Positions 10,511-22,564 of a stretch of 64,000 nt of DNA are shown here, piece after piece. Position 1 is the stretch's first letter. Each line of letters starts with the position of its first letter. This stretch comes from Ammopiptanthus mongolicus (taxonomy: Eukaryota > Streptophyta > Magnoliopsida > Fabales > Fabaceae). The DNA lies in assembly GCA_039655645.1 (NCBI GenBank), contig CM077345.1, positions 67,682,384 to 67,746,383 on the forward strand, in the 5' to 3' direction. The notes below the pieces were generated by a model. That model was not told the DNA's origin. It did no database searches and saw only the letters and a program-made list of their open reading frames with translations. A program made the translations under genes and the position numbers.

Positions 10511-12344
10511 ATGAATCTTTCGAATTCAAAAGAAGCTAGGATTAAAAGGAAGTTCATTCTGAGTCAAGAAGCTAGCAAGAATAATACTGACATCACAGGT
10601 AAAATGTGTTACATTTATTTTACATTAATGATAGTTCAACTAACTCATTTTATTTTTATGAGTTTTTTTTTTCTAGATGAGAATATTATATCACCCGATT
10701 TATCACCTAACAGACTGAACTCAAGTGTAAAAAAATCAAAAATAGTCACTTTGTTATCATTAAAACATGGTAAATGCTTCATATACTCATTTCTTCTATT
10801 CAGCTCTGTATGTATTCTTTGTGGTTTTGCTACTGGTATGTAATGGCAGCTACATAATCTGGAGTCAAAGTGTAGTTTATACACTCTAAATGCAGAATGT
10901 AGATTAAGTTAGATGTTAGATTTTGTATCATGTAGCATTATAATTCAGATTAAATTCATGTTGGTTCATGTTTGGAGTATGGTTATGCAAGATATCTTTG
11001 GTCTATTCAATGCTGGAAATTTTATTCAGTCACATACAAGAGATGTAAGGATTAAGGAACATGTTATAGTTAAGTGATTAAATATTTAAATCATTATGTT
11101 TGCTTACTTTTTTATCATACTAGGACTTATTTCATCATGAATTCCGAATCAACCTGTCAAAGATGCTGTTGTCCATTCTAAGTTAGAAATAAATCTCTGT
11201 TTTAATGTTTTTTTGTTATGAAATGAATATTTTGTTTTGATGCTATATTTTTCTATTTTAGTGCTAAGCTGGATAAATTTAATCAATTGAATTGGAGTTG
11301 GAGTGGTTTAATAATATCCTTTAATTGATTTATAATTTGGAATGTGAAATGAACACTCAGAATAGTAGTTGGAATTAATTTGACCTTGATTTGTTAGTTG
11401 GAATTAATGTAGGACTTGGTGATGGTAGTGGAGCTTCTAATCCTATATGTAAGGATGTGAAGACAAGAACCAGTAATAGCAACATTGGGATTTCTGATGC
11501 AGAAAACCAAACACCTATTTCTTCAGTGGTCAACTCTGCAAATCTCAACTCAACACTGAAGAACACAACCAGAATACCATTGTCACCACTCTCTTCAGGT
11601 TAAGAGTTGTTTTTTAATATTAGAATGGAATTGGATTTCAGTTCTTTTTATGTCATTTCATTTTAGTCAAATTAATTATAACTGTTAAAGCTTTGCTAAC
11701 CAGGGGTTATTAATTCAGCAAGCTCTAATACTAGCTCAAATTTTGCAACCACAACCAATCTTGATAAATCACCTATTCTCTCAAGTTAGTAGACTTTTCT
11801 CTGATATTGATTTCATTGTATGCATACCTGTCAAGGTGCTAATGGTGCTTATCATTTTCTTAATATTTCTATCTATTGTTCTTCTCCTACTAGGACAAAA
11901 TAGAAGGATTCCAAAAAAACCTCTCTCCAATGCAGACTCATCTTCTGCATGTTCAGAAATATTAAATCCTGCATCTTACAACAAAGAGGAAAATCTATTA
12001 CACACTCTGCTGATGTACTACAGTCCATTGGTAAAACTAGATTGAATTTCGACAAGGAGGCAAGTGACTAACCTAACAATGGCAGTTGTTGCAGCTCAGG
12101 TTAATATAGTCTTACATTTATGGTAAATAATTCCTTACTCAGAATCCTCACCTAACTGTTAATAAGTTTACTTTCATTATATTATCAGCTTCGCTGCTTG
12201 AGGATGACATAACTCAGTTTATGTCTGAGTTATATTCAAGTGCTGAAAATAAAGGTGCAGTATATAAATTATCATGTATCTATTCCTTTTATTGTGATCT
12301 TATAATTAAGTAAACTGACTCTATACATTTTATTTCTTCAAGCA
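10511..12344 (+). pseudogene. Helitron N-terminal exons (variable region)
   Basis: Several short Ser/Asn/Thr-rich frames separated by GT-AG-like introns lead into the Helitron N domain. They lie at about 10511-10600, 10674-10770, 11391-11600, 11715-11790, 11893-12010 and 12189-12255. Typical pieces are NSTLKNTTRIPLSPLSSG and RRIPKKPLSNADSSSAC. Plant Helitron proteins often begin with poorly conserved, Ser/Thr-rich exons of this kind, with PLSP/PLT repeats. Assignment rests on position, strand and composition. No domain can be named, and the start codon is uncertain (ATG at 10511 is one candidate). Confidence 0.42.
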
Positions 12345-13917
12345 TGTGTTAGCTTTGGACAACCTACAATGCAATGTAAACATTGCAATGCTGAGGTATG
12401 GTTTGAAGAAAGATCTGAAAAGACTAGGATTGGGAAGAATGTACATTTTTCAATCTATTGTCAAAAAGGAAAAGTACAACTACCATTTCTGCAAAAACCT
12501 CCACCTATGCTGTTTTCATTAATGGCTGGGATTGATCACAGAAGCAACCATTTCAAGGAAAATTACAGAGCATACAATAGCATGTTCTCCTTTACTTCAC
12601 TTAGAGGTAAGGTAGAATCTGCAATAAATAATGGAGGTGGTCCTCCTCAATTTATACTTTGTGGACAGAATTATCATCGAGTTGGAAGTTTGTTGCCAGA
12701 TGAAGGAGATGTTCTGAAATTTGCTCAACTCTATATTTATGAAACCCAAAATGAATTACAAAATCGAGTTGATGTTCCGATGTTTGCTCAAATCTATATT
12801 TATGAAAACTAAAATGAATTACAAAATCGAGTTGGTCACTTTGGGTACGTCTGCTGTAATTTTATTTTGTTTCAGGATTACTTAAAAAATAATTATTAAT
12901 ATTTCATTTGCTGTTTTGCAGGTCAAAAAATGATTGAAAGTCATTTGATCTTTCTTTGGGTTGAGATCTAACTACTATGGTTGATGATCATAATGAGCTT
13001 GCTAAATCATTCAGGAGAGTTAGAGATTTAGTACTCAATAATGAAACTTCAAACTTCTGTTTGAGGTTGTATCGAAATCGAACCAAGGATGCAAGGGTGT
13101 ACAACCTTCCTACAGCAGATGAGGTGGCAGGTTTAATAGTTGGTGATTTGAGTAGCATGGAGGGTGGAAGAGACATTATTGTCAAAAAATGTTGTGGCGA
13201 ATTTAGTAGGCTTCATGAAACACATACTTCTTTCATACACCTGCAATATCCATTATTATACCCTTATGGAGAGGATGGATTTAAAGAAGATATTCCCATT
13301 AGAGATGTCGAAGATGCCAGTGACAGTCGTATAAGAAGAAGAATCAGTATCAGAGAATTCATTGCTTTTAGAATTCAAGACAGAGATAATGAATTTGGTA
13401 ATGCTGTCAATGCACGAAGATTGTTTCAACAATTTGTGGTTGATTGGAACACTATGATAGAGGCACAGAGATTATCGTTCATAAGAGGAAATCAACAAAA
13501 TATAAGGTGTGAATTTCTTAATGGTTTACAAGAGGAAGTCAATAGAGGGGAAACAGGTCCTTCCTCAGCTGGCAAACGTGTCATATTGCCAGCATCTTTT
13601 ACCGGGGGTATGAGATACATGATCAACAACTGCCAGGATGCTATGGCTGTTTGTAAGAGATTTGGATATCCGGATCTATTTGTTACTATTACCTGCAACA
13701 CAAATTGGCCTGAGATACATGATTTTGTTTCTGCAAGGGGTCTAACAACATTTGACAGACTTGATATTGTTTGTAGAGTTTTCAAGATGAAACTAGATGA
13801 AATAATGCAGGAAAGTTGTTATCTTAACATTTTTTCTAAAATTCAGCAATTTAAATTTCTTATATCATTAATGTGTTTTTTTTTTTAAAAAATAAAATAG
13901 GGATATATACTGTGGAG
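12345..13917 (+). pseudogene. Helitron Rep protein, Helitron-like N domain part
   Basis: The first exon (about 12345-12840) encodes a zinc-finger-like CKHCNAEVWFEER segment, then FTSLRGKVE, the Helitron hallmark YHRVGSLLPDEGD and FAQLYIYET. The second (ATG at 12977 or an upstream splice) encodes ELAKSFRRVRDL, LPTADEVAGLIVGD, FIHLQYPLLYPYGEDGF, FREFIAFRIQ-like sequence, YPDLFVTITCN and FDRLDIVCRVFKMKLDEIM. This is the Helitron_like_N domain that precedes the rolling-circle Rep motif. The likely donor after 13808 is GA instead of GT, so splicing is doubtful. A new exon opens at 13904 (AG before GGATATATAC) and is cut after 14 bp by element 1. A stop lies in the duplicated segment near 12810. 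Confidence 0.85.
12711..12836 (+). repeat. 63-bp tandem duplication in the Helitron exon
   Basis: Two adjacent 63-bp copies (12711-12773 and 12774-12836) differ at a handful of sites. Each encodes an FAQ(L/I)YIYE..NELQNRV segment. The second copy carries an in-frame TAA. The length is a multiple of three. Confidence 0.88.
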
Positions 13918-16900
13918 TGTAACACCCCGATTTTTCGTGCTTTCAAAGGACAATAAACTCTATTTATGAGTTTATATTTTTATCTGTGTTTTAGAAAATG
14001 ATTTTGGGAAAACTAAAATCATATTCATGTTCCATACGATCGTAGGAACCTACGGTTAAATTTTGGGTCGAAAACTCAGACGGAGCCCGGTCTACGTTTT
14101 CACTGATAGTAGTATTTTACGACTATAAAGACCTCATTTTGACTCGCGGATGAGACTGTTAGTCCTAGAATTTTATTCTATAAAAATATGCAAAAATCAG
14201 TTCTTGACGTTAAAAAGTGAAAATAATATAAAATATTTGGGCGAATACTCGAACCGGGAGAAAATTGGAGCTGTAGAAGGATTTAACGGGACCCGCTAAC
14301 GGATAATCTTGAAGTCACATCAAGTCAATGTCACCTAGGGACTCGTGCCAGTGTCATGATTTTCAAAATATCTGGACGCGAAATGACCAAAATACCCTTG
14401 ATCTTTTAATGAAATTACCAAATTGTCCAATGGTAAATTACTCTTTTACCATTAATGAAAAAAATATCTTAACTTCACTCTCCCTCACTTAGCCATTCAG
14501 CCATTCTCTCTTTCTTTTTCTCTCTCACTTTGTTCTTCATTTCTTCTAAGTTCTTCAAGAGTTCTTCATCTTTAGTCTTGAAAACTTGAAGATTTTTGGG
14601 TGAATCAAGTTAGTTTCTCTTAAGGAAGTGCATCAAGGAGGTATATACTCTCTCCTAGCTCTCTTAATTTCTATTTTCATCTCTTAAATTTCAAGATTCA
14701 TGGAGGTTAGGGTTTTGACACATAAACTTCAAAAATCCATGAAAAATTGTAGAAAAATCCTTTTAAAGTCAAACCATTTTTCTTGCACTAGATTCATGAT
14801 CATCTATCATAATCCAAGAGTTAGAAACCAAAGGAGCTCTCTAGCTACAATGGTATATAGGGGCCGAACCTAGCCCCTTTGTGGGTGAGTAGGGTTTTGG
14901 TTGATTTTGGTGTTTTAAGCTTGAATCTAAGTTTATCTCACTTAGTTAATGTAGAATCCAAGAGATGAGAATTTTTGGAGCTCCCTAGCTATTTTAATAG
15001 CTTAAGGCCGAAACCTAGAGGAAGAGGATTAGGAGAGATTTTTGCGTTCTGTGTTAATACATTGCTTGATTGTATATGTGTAGTGATTGTCGGGTAATCG
15101 AGCGAGAGATCGGACGAAGTTCGGGTCAATCGGGAGATTTGTCACTGCACTCGAAACTCCGAGAGATAAAGGGGGATAACTTGAGGTATTCCAAATTACG
15201 ACAGCTATATGCTGTATTTGTATATCTGAAGTGTAATTATTTATCTGTGCTTGATTGTTTGTGGAGTGATTTAAATTATCTGCTTATAATTGCCAATGCC
15301 TGAAATATCTGTTTATGCCTAAAATACCTGATTATATTTGATTGTATGGTATGTCATTTGTTTGTGAGGTATGGATATATAATATGCCTGTCGTGGAAGT
15401 TATTGTGTTGAAGGACCTAACATCGGTTAGGATCCAAAATCGTTTAATGTAAAAGCTTCAAAAAACTTGAGACGTTAAGATAAGAAAAATAAAAGTAGTA
15501 CGGTTTTCCAATGAACTTTGGAAGTAAAAAGGAGACAATTGGCTTTTGAGAATAAAGAAAAATAAACATTTGCTTTATTAAAGGCAAAAAGGGAAAAAGA
15601 GAAAGAAATGCTTTAATTGAGAAAAACAAGGTTTTGAGGCAAAAGGTGTGTTTTAGAGACATGGGTAGTTTTTAAAGTGATAAAGGGAATCTTTTCAAAA
15701 CAGAAGTGTTTTTGGAAATGTGGTTTCAAGATAAATTGTTTTATCCAAGAGAAAGGGTTTTTATGAACCATATTTCAAAGTATTGCGTTTTACCGAAATA
15801 CGACGAAAGAGAAAAAAAGTGGTTTTAAACCTCGAGTTTTGTTTTATGGAAAACCGATCCCGAAGGCTTTGTGTAAGCTTCGGGGATTTGGGTTTTGGTT
15901 TTTGAATTTCCAAAAGAGAAATGTGGTTTTTGGTTTGGAACCTAGAAACCGAGACGTCGGGGTTCTAGGGTTCTGCAGAACACGTGGATCAAGGATTCGT
16001 GTCAGTGTGTTGGTTCTACAAACTGGTGGACATTTTTTGTAGTCTAAGGGGCTTTGCGAACGTTTTTGAGCTTTAAAATCCAAGATCCGAAACTGGTGCA
16101 TCGGTTTAGGATTTTTGGGTTTGAGTTGTGTGGACTGCGTCTCATTTTTGAGTTTTGGACTGTGTGTCCAGTTTTGAGAAAAATGTTATGAAGGCTTTAA
16201 GAGTCTAAGACATTATGGTGGTTGATAGCGGTTATGCTTCAACAAGGAATTAATGATATGCCAAAGATAAAGAGACGAAAACAAATGTTTTCTCATGCAT
16301 ATGTGTTGTTGGTAGATGTGCCGTGAAATGAGGGGACCTTGATGGCAAGGAAAACCTACGGATGACTTATGTCATCATGTAACATTGTGCCTTGATGGAT
16401 AATGGTGTCATACGTGCTGTGTGTTCGTATTGTGCCTTGAATTGGACAAAATAGTATGACAAGTTTACATTGTAAGTACCTCTGATTTGCGAGCTCATGT
16501 GAGATCTCATAGGATTCATGTACTTATGTTTAGCCTGTTGGGGCTAGTCATTGTTGCTTGCGGGCCAATGAATTTTGAGCCTGATCAGCTAGTTGAAAGA
16601 TGACGGGATTTCCGGAAATTAAGAACTGAACGTTAGTTGATATATGTGGAAGTGTTCATGCATACGTTTTTGAAAAATAACGTTGACTGTTGCGCACGAA
16701 GCCCTTGTGATTTAATTTAGTACTATGATATGTTGTACTACGTTATGCATGATGATGATTATGTGAGGCATGCTTATATGAATCTGCTGTCTGTGTTTGG
16801 GTATGTAGTTGTCGTTTTTGGATTCATATATTGGCTTCTCACCCTTGCTATTTTCCTGGACTGTTCTGTTTTCTGTTGGATATATATATATATATATTAT

Positions 16901-17862
16901 GTACAGATGGACTTGGGGAGCGAGGGACTAGCTCACTCGGGAGTTCGCTCCCTCACCTTTGAGCACAGATAGGACCCGGGAGCATGGGCCATCCACCCGG
17001 GCGCCAGTAGTAAGGCGTACACTGGACCTGTTTGCACCCTACGAGGGAACACAGAGGTGGGACCTCAGGAGAGGGTGCACACCGTAGAGGCCATCCAGAT
17101 CCCGCTGCCACCGATCCGGATGATTCTGCAGTACTTGGTTGATCAGGGGTCGTTGTAGCATAAGATCCCGCCAACTCAGCTCCTGGAGCAGCAGCCGCCT
17201 TTGACCCCTTCCCCTCCGTTCATTTTGGTGCCAGTGGGGCCGGGGGTGGAGCATGAGGAGGGTCTTGAGGAGGAGAAGCCTCGGGAGACACCAGAGTACC
17301 ATTCTCGAGAAAATGGGGATGCTTCGGCTGGAGGAGCCAGGGGTGCAGGGATGATCGATGGGGATGTAGTTTCCCCTGATCACTCGTCTGATGGGGACGT
17401 TGGGCCCTCCTTTCGGGGACTGTCCGACGGGTTCCACTAGTCTCTGACCAGCGTAGGATGTAGACTTTCTTTTTGGGGTAGCGATTTTTGGGTAGTCTGT
17501 TGTCGACTACTGATGGCCATGCGTTTTAGTGATGTGGTTTCCAGACTATCGCTACCTAGTTTTCTTAAGTTGTTAGTAGTTTATTTTCTACTAGTTTTCT
17601 TCTGAAAGGGACATGTTGTCCACTGTTCTTTTGTATATCTTTAACTGCTGATGCATATATACATATATATGAGTCTTCTGTTATTGATCTGAGTCCTTAA
17701 TGTTTGTTGCTGTAATAAGAAAAAAATTTAACACGTTTTTCGGGACTTACTAAGATATAATTAAAAGTAACCTGTTTTTCCGAAAGTAAGCCAGCAAGTT
17801 TTTATTTAGCGTTTTGTATGTGTTTTGGGTAACAAATGTGATGCTGGATTGAGGGTGTCACA
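13918..17862 (+). mobile_element. Element 1, 5' LTR
   Basis: Starts TGTAACACCCCGATTTTTCG and ends AGGGTGTCACA, directly before a short spacer and the primer site. At 3945 bp it is long for a plant LTR. It contains a protein-like frame at 16907-17440 and a short TA run at about 16880-16896. It aligns along its length with 22565-26526, with small indels. Confidence 0.92.
16907..17440 (+). other. LTR-embedded reading frame, copy A
   Basis: One frame of 178 codons runs from an ATG preceded by a T/TA-rich tract and ACAG (acceptor-like) to a TAG at 17438-17440. It is broken only by TAGs at 16970-16972 and 17156-17158. The product would start MDLGSEGLAHSGVRSL, continue with YTGP, CTLRG, QERVHTVE and IQIPLPPI, and end in a Glu/Asp/Pro-rich tail. 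The same frame is recognisable in the other three LTRs of elements 1 and 2. I know no family for it. It may be a small coding exon used by the element or simply conserved LTR sequence. Confidence 0.45.
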
Positions 17863-17866
17863 TTAT

Positions 17867-17878
17867 TGGTATCAGAGC
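17867..17878 (+). promoter_or_regulatory. Primer binding site of element 1 (tRNA-iMet)
   Basis: TGGTATCAGAGC, complementary to the 3' end of plant initiator tRNA-Met, four bases after the 5' LTR end. It primes minus-strand cDNA synthesis in this lineage. Confidence 0.93.
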
Positions 17879-18046
17879 TGGTCGAGTCTTTCAGGAATCT
17901 TTGGGAATAGGTTTGTTGTGTTGATGTTGTGTGATCTCTGATTGAGGTTTGATTGAATTACTTCTTGGAAGTAATGTGGTTGGATAATTGCTATCTGTTT
18001 TGGTTTCTGGTTGCAGTTTGACTGATTTAAATCTTGTAGGTCAGAT

Positions 18047-19189
18047 ATGGAACCCGGAACTAGAATTCGGGCTGGACGTGGACGTGGTCGCGGGAGGGGA
18101 GTCAATGTCCATGCTGAGGATGTTGATGGTGCCCCTGGAATGGATTTCGCTACTCAAGCGATGGCAAACATGGCTGTGGCTATTGTTGTTCAGACCGCAA
18201 TCATGAATGCTCATAATGCTCAAGAGCAACTTCTTGCTGACCAGGCCGCTGAGGGCCGAAGTCTAACTACCTTCAGGCGTCAGAATCAGCCACAATTTCA
18301 TGGCGACGTGGGTCCAGAGAAAGCTGATCTATGGATTCAGGAGATTGAGTAGATATTCGAACTGATTCCAGCCCAGAAGAGGTGAAGGTACCCTATGCCA
18401 CTTTCCTACTGATGGGAGACGCGGAATACTAGTGGAAAGCGACAAGACAACTACTGGAGTCAAATCACCAAGTAATCACTTGGGGTCTGTTCAAGCATCG
18501 TTTCGTGGGAAAATATTTCCCACAGAGTGCGAGAGATGAAAAGAACAAGAATTCTGACGATTGCAACATCGAGATATGATAGTCGGAGAATATGCGGCCA
18601 AGTTTGAATCATTGGCCAAATATTTCCGGTTCTTCCAGAACAACCTAGAGGAGGATTGGAAATGTGAAGCGTTTGAGAGAGGGTTGAGATATTAGATAAA
18701 AGAGTTCATACTGCCGCAAGGAATTCAGATTTCCAGGCACTGGTGGAAAAGAGCAGACAAATTGAAATGATGAGACGTGGTAGAGATAACAAGGGAAGCG
18801 TTGGAGGACCTTCCCGATTCAAAGGTCAATATTATGACCATAAGGGGAAGCAGAGTCAGAAGAAACCTTATTCCTGACCCGCAGGGAATCATCAAAAGTA
18901 ACAATATCGTCCTGTTACTCAGGCATCAAGAGGTGGAGGCCAAGGAAGTCAAGGCCATGAGAGGAAGTGCTTCAAGTGTGGAGATCCATCACATTTGGTG
19001 AACAACTGTTCGGTGCGGAATGATGGCTGTTTCCGTCGTGGGAAAATGGGGCATATCGCCAAATACTGGAGAGCACAGAACCTAGTCCAAGCTGCTGACA
19101 AAAATGGTGGAGCCAAACGGCTGACGGCAAAGGGAAGAGTTTATACCCTGAGTGGTCCTGAGGCTTCAAACTCCGAAGATCTCATATAG
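18047..19189 (+). pseudogene. gag: Element 1 gag (capsid and zinc knuckles)
   Basis: The frame opens with MEPGTR and an Arg-Gly run, typical of this lineage. It then enters the capsid (FHGDVGPEKADLWIQEIE) and stops at a TAG at 18350-18352 where element 2 has a lysine codon. Beyond it, capsid sequence continues in shifted frames with more stops. Near 18968 a CCHC knuckle (CFKCGDPSHLVNNC) is intact. A second one ends in Trp instead of Cys. Gag builds the cytoplasmic virus-like particle. This copy cannot make it. Confidence 0.86.
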
Positions 19190-20508
19190 GGTGTTTGCAA
19201 CATAGACGGTAACCTCTTATTAGTACTTTTTGATTCGAGTGCAACCCATTTGTTCATTTCTATGTATTATGTGAAACGTTTGAAATTATCTGTTTCTTCC
19301 TTATCTTTTGATCTAATTGTTTCTACTCCAACTGCTGAACCTGTTACTGTGATTTCTATATGCCTTAACGGTCCTATTGTTATTTAGGATAGACATTTTA
19401 TTGTTGACCTAATATGCTTGCCTTTAATACAATTAGATGTAATTTTAGGCATGGATTGGTTATCTTCCAACCATATCCTATTAGATTTCGCTCATAAAAC
19501 CCTAGTTTTTCCTAGTACCGAGATTTTTGGATTTTTAGTCGTCAACCGCATTAGAACTTCTTCAAAAGAAGGAGATCAGGAATACATGCTTCTATCCAAC
19601 TTAGAAGTCGAGGGGAAGATCGAGCTGAGTAAGATGCCCGTTGTAAGAGAGTTTCCTGAGGTGTTTCCAGACGATGTTCTAGGTTTGCCGCCAGTGAGGG
19701 ACATAGAATTCTCCATCAATTTGATTCCAGGAACTGGACCGATATCGATTGCTCCATATCAGATGTCACCTACTGAACTCGCTGAGTTGAAAACTCAAGT
19801 CGAGGACCTGTTGTCGAAGTAGTTCATTAGACCAAGCGTTTCCCCGTGGGGAGTGCCGGTTCTCTTAGTGAGAAAGAAATACGGAGGTTCGAGACTTTGT
19901 ATGGACTTTCGTCAGCTAAATAAAGTGACGATCAAGAACAAGTATGCTTTACCGCGTATCGAAGATTTGATGGATCAACTACGAGGAGCTTCTATTTTCT
20001 CGAAGATCGACTTAAGGACGGGATACCATCAGATTAGAGTACAAACTAAGGATATACCTAAGACCGCTTTAGGACTCGTTACGGACATTACGAATATCTC
20101 GTGATGCCTTTTGGGGTAACGAACGCACCTGCTATTTTTATGGACTACATGAATCGGATTTTTCGTCCGTTTCTTAATAAGTTTGTCGTAGTGTTCATCG
20201 ATGATATCCTTATTTATTCTAAGAGTCGTGAGGAACACGAAGAGCATTTACAACAAGTTTTTCAAGTTTTGCGTGAGAAGACGCTGTATGCGAAACTCTC
20301 CAAGTGTGAATTTTGGCTGGAAGAAGTTGGATTTTTGGGTCACGTCATAACAAAGGAAGGGATTGCTGTTGACCCTTCTAAAGTGGAGGCTGGACTTTCT
20401 TGGGAAAAGCCAAAGACCGTAATGGAAATAAGGAGTTTTGTTGGTTTGGCTGGATATTATCGGAGATTCATTGATGGATTTTCCAAGATTGTATCACCAT
20501 TAACTTAA
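19190..20508 (+). pseudogene. pol: Element 1 pol: protease and reverse transcriptase
   Basis: The protease active-site motif reads DSSATH (19232 on), not the DSGATH seen in elements 2 and 3. The VILGMDWL motif lies near 19439. The RT starts near 19640 (VVREFPEVFPDDV), passes GTGPISIAPYQMSP and FRQLNKVT, and reaches the catalytic FIDDILIYSK at about 20194. Defects include a stop at 19820-19822, a frameshift near 20075-20100, and a stop after VSPLT at 20506. RT copies the element RNA into DNA in the particle. Confidence 0.9.
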
Positions 20509-21123
20509 CTCACGAGAAAAGATCAACCTTTTATTTGGACTGACCAGTGTGAAGAAAGTTTTGAAAAGATTAAGGAACTTTTAACGACTTCGCCGGTGTT
20601 AATACTTCCAGAACCTAGTTAACCTTACGAAGTGTACTGTGATGTTTCGCATCAAGGATTAGGTTGTGTCCTGATGCAACACCGTAAAGTGGTGGCGTAT
20701 GCATCAAGGCAATTAAAGACTCATGAGAGGAACTATCCTACACATGATCTGGAGTTATCTGCAGTGGTTTTTGCACTAAAGATATGCAGACATCATTTAT
20801 ATGGTGCTAAGTTTGACGTCTTTAGTGATCACAAAAGTCTAAAGTATCTGTTTGACCAGAAGGAGCTCAACATGAGGCAGAGGCGGTGGATGAAATTTTT
20901 AAAGGATTACCATTTCACGTTGCAATACAATCCAGGGAAGGCGAACGTAGTAGCAGATGCCTTGAGTCCGAAAGCCATTCATATTTCAACTATGATGGTA
21001 AAGGAACTAAAATTGAGTGAAGAGTTCCATGATCTCAACTTGGGAATGGAGATAATTCCGAAGAAGCTAAGTTTTGGAATGCTCAAGATTTCTAGTGGAC
21101 TGATGGAAGAGATCCGTGAATAA
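20509..21123 (+). pseudogene. pol: Element 1 pol: RNase H
   Basis: After a stop, the frame resumes with YCDVSHQGLGCVLMQ, VVAYASRQLK, the DLELSAVVFALK helix, FSDHKSLKYL and NVVADALSPK, the conserved path of gypsy RNase H. Acidic residues D, E and D are in place. The linker to integrase ends in a TAA at 21121-21123. Confidence 0.88.
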
Positions 21124-22529
21124 CAAGCTGTGGATGAACATCTTCAAGAGAAGAAGGAATTGATGGAACAAAGGAGAGCATATGAGTTTAGTTTGGGGAT
21201 AGACGGAATTTTAAGATGAAATGAACGAGTCTGGGTACCCAACAACCCTGAAATGAGAAGGATTATCCTAGAAGAATCCCACAAGAGTAGATTAAGTATT
21301 CATCCTGGTGCAGCTAAGATGTATCATGACTTGAAACAAAGATTCTGGTGGCCAGGTATGAAGAAACAAGTTGCAGAATACGTTGCATCGTGTCTGACTT
21401 GTCAGAAGGCGAAAGTAGAGCATCAAAGGCCTGGAGGGATGCTACAACCCCTGGACATACGGGAATGGAAGTGGGAAAATATATCCATGGATTTCATAGT
21501 AAGTTTACCCCGAACACGTAGAAATTTGGATTCGATTTGGGTAATCGGTGATAGGTTAACGAAATCGGCACATTTCTTACCTGTCAAAACCAACTACACG
21601 GTAGCGAAACTGATTGAAATGTATATTAGAGAAGTGATTAGACTCCATGGAATACCCTCAAGTATCGTTTCGGATAGAGATCCAAAGTTCACTTCACGTT
21701 TTTGGGAAAGCTTACACCAAGCTTTAGGAAGCAAGTTATGCCTAAGTTCGGCATATCATCCTCAAACGGATGGACAAACCGAGAGGACGATTCAATCGTT
21801 AGAGGATATACTAAGAGCATGCGTCCTAGATAACCGAGGAAGTTGGGATGAGTTGTTACCGCTGATTGAATTCACATACAACAACAGCTATCACTTAAGC
21901 AAAGGGATGACACCCTATCAGGCGCTATATGGGAGGAGATGTCAGACGCTTCTTTGTTGGTATCATGATGGAGAGAGTACGATTCTAGGCCCCGAGGTTG
22001 TGCAACAGACGATAGATAAAGTCAGGCAAATTCGTGAAAGGATGAGAGCATCTCAGAGCAGGCAGAGAGTTACTCGGATCGGCGGAGACGACCTCTTGAG
22101 TTTCAAGAAGGTGAACATGTGTTTCTGAGAGTCAATCCAACGACTGGGGTAGGTAGGGTGATTAAATCCAGAAAACTCACTCCTAAATTCATTGGACCAT
22201 ACCAAATTCTTCGCTGTATTGGTCCCGTAGCTTACCAGATTGCTTTACCTCCTTTTCTTTCGAACCTACACAATGTTTTTCACGTTTCACAGTTAAGGAA
22301 GTATATTCCTGATCCATCTCATGTAATCGAACCTGATCAAGTACATTTGAAAGAGAACCTATCTTATGAGACTTCACCTATACGGATTGAGGATAAGATG
22401 ATCAGACAACTCCGGGGAAAACAAATCTCCTTAGTCAAGGTCATTTGGGATGATATAACTAGAGAAACAACTTGGGAAGCTGAAAACAAGATCAGAAAGC
22501 AGTATCCCTATCTGTTCACAAGTACGTAA
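21124..22529 (+). pseudogene. pol: Element 1 pol: integrase with chromodomain
   Basis: The HHCC zinc-binding part reads ESHKS, SIHPG and CLTC. The DDE core has MDFIVSLP, VSDRDPKFTSRFW and HPQTDGQTERT. A one-base shift between 22079 and 22119 separates the core from the C-terminal part, which has FIGPYQILRCIGPVAYQIALP, VFHVSQLRKY and the chromodomain end LRGKQISLVKVIW, TWEAENKIRKQYPYLF. Chromodomains guide insertion through histone marks in chromoviruses. A polypurine-type AGTGGGGTAG follows, just before the 3' LTR. Confidence 0.9.
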
Positions 22530-22564
22530 TTTCGAGGACGAAATTATTTTTAGTGGGGTAGTAA

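Noticed and set aside
17039..17437. 132-codon minus-strand frame over the LTR
   Set aside because: It is the antisense of the LTR-embedded plus-strand frame. The plus frame has the acceptor-like context and recurs in all copies.
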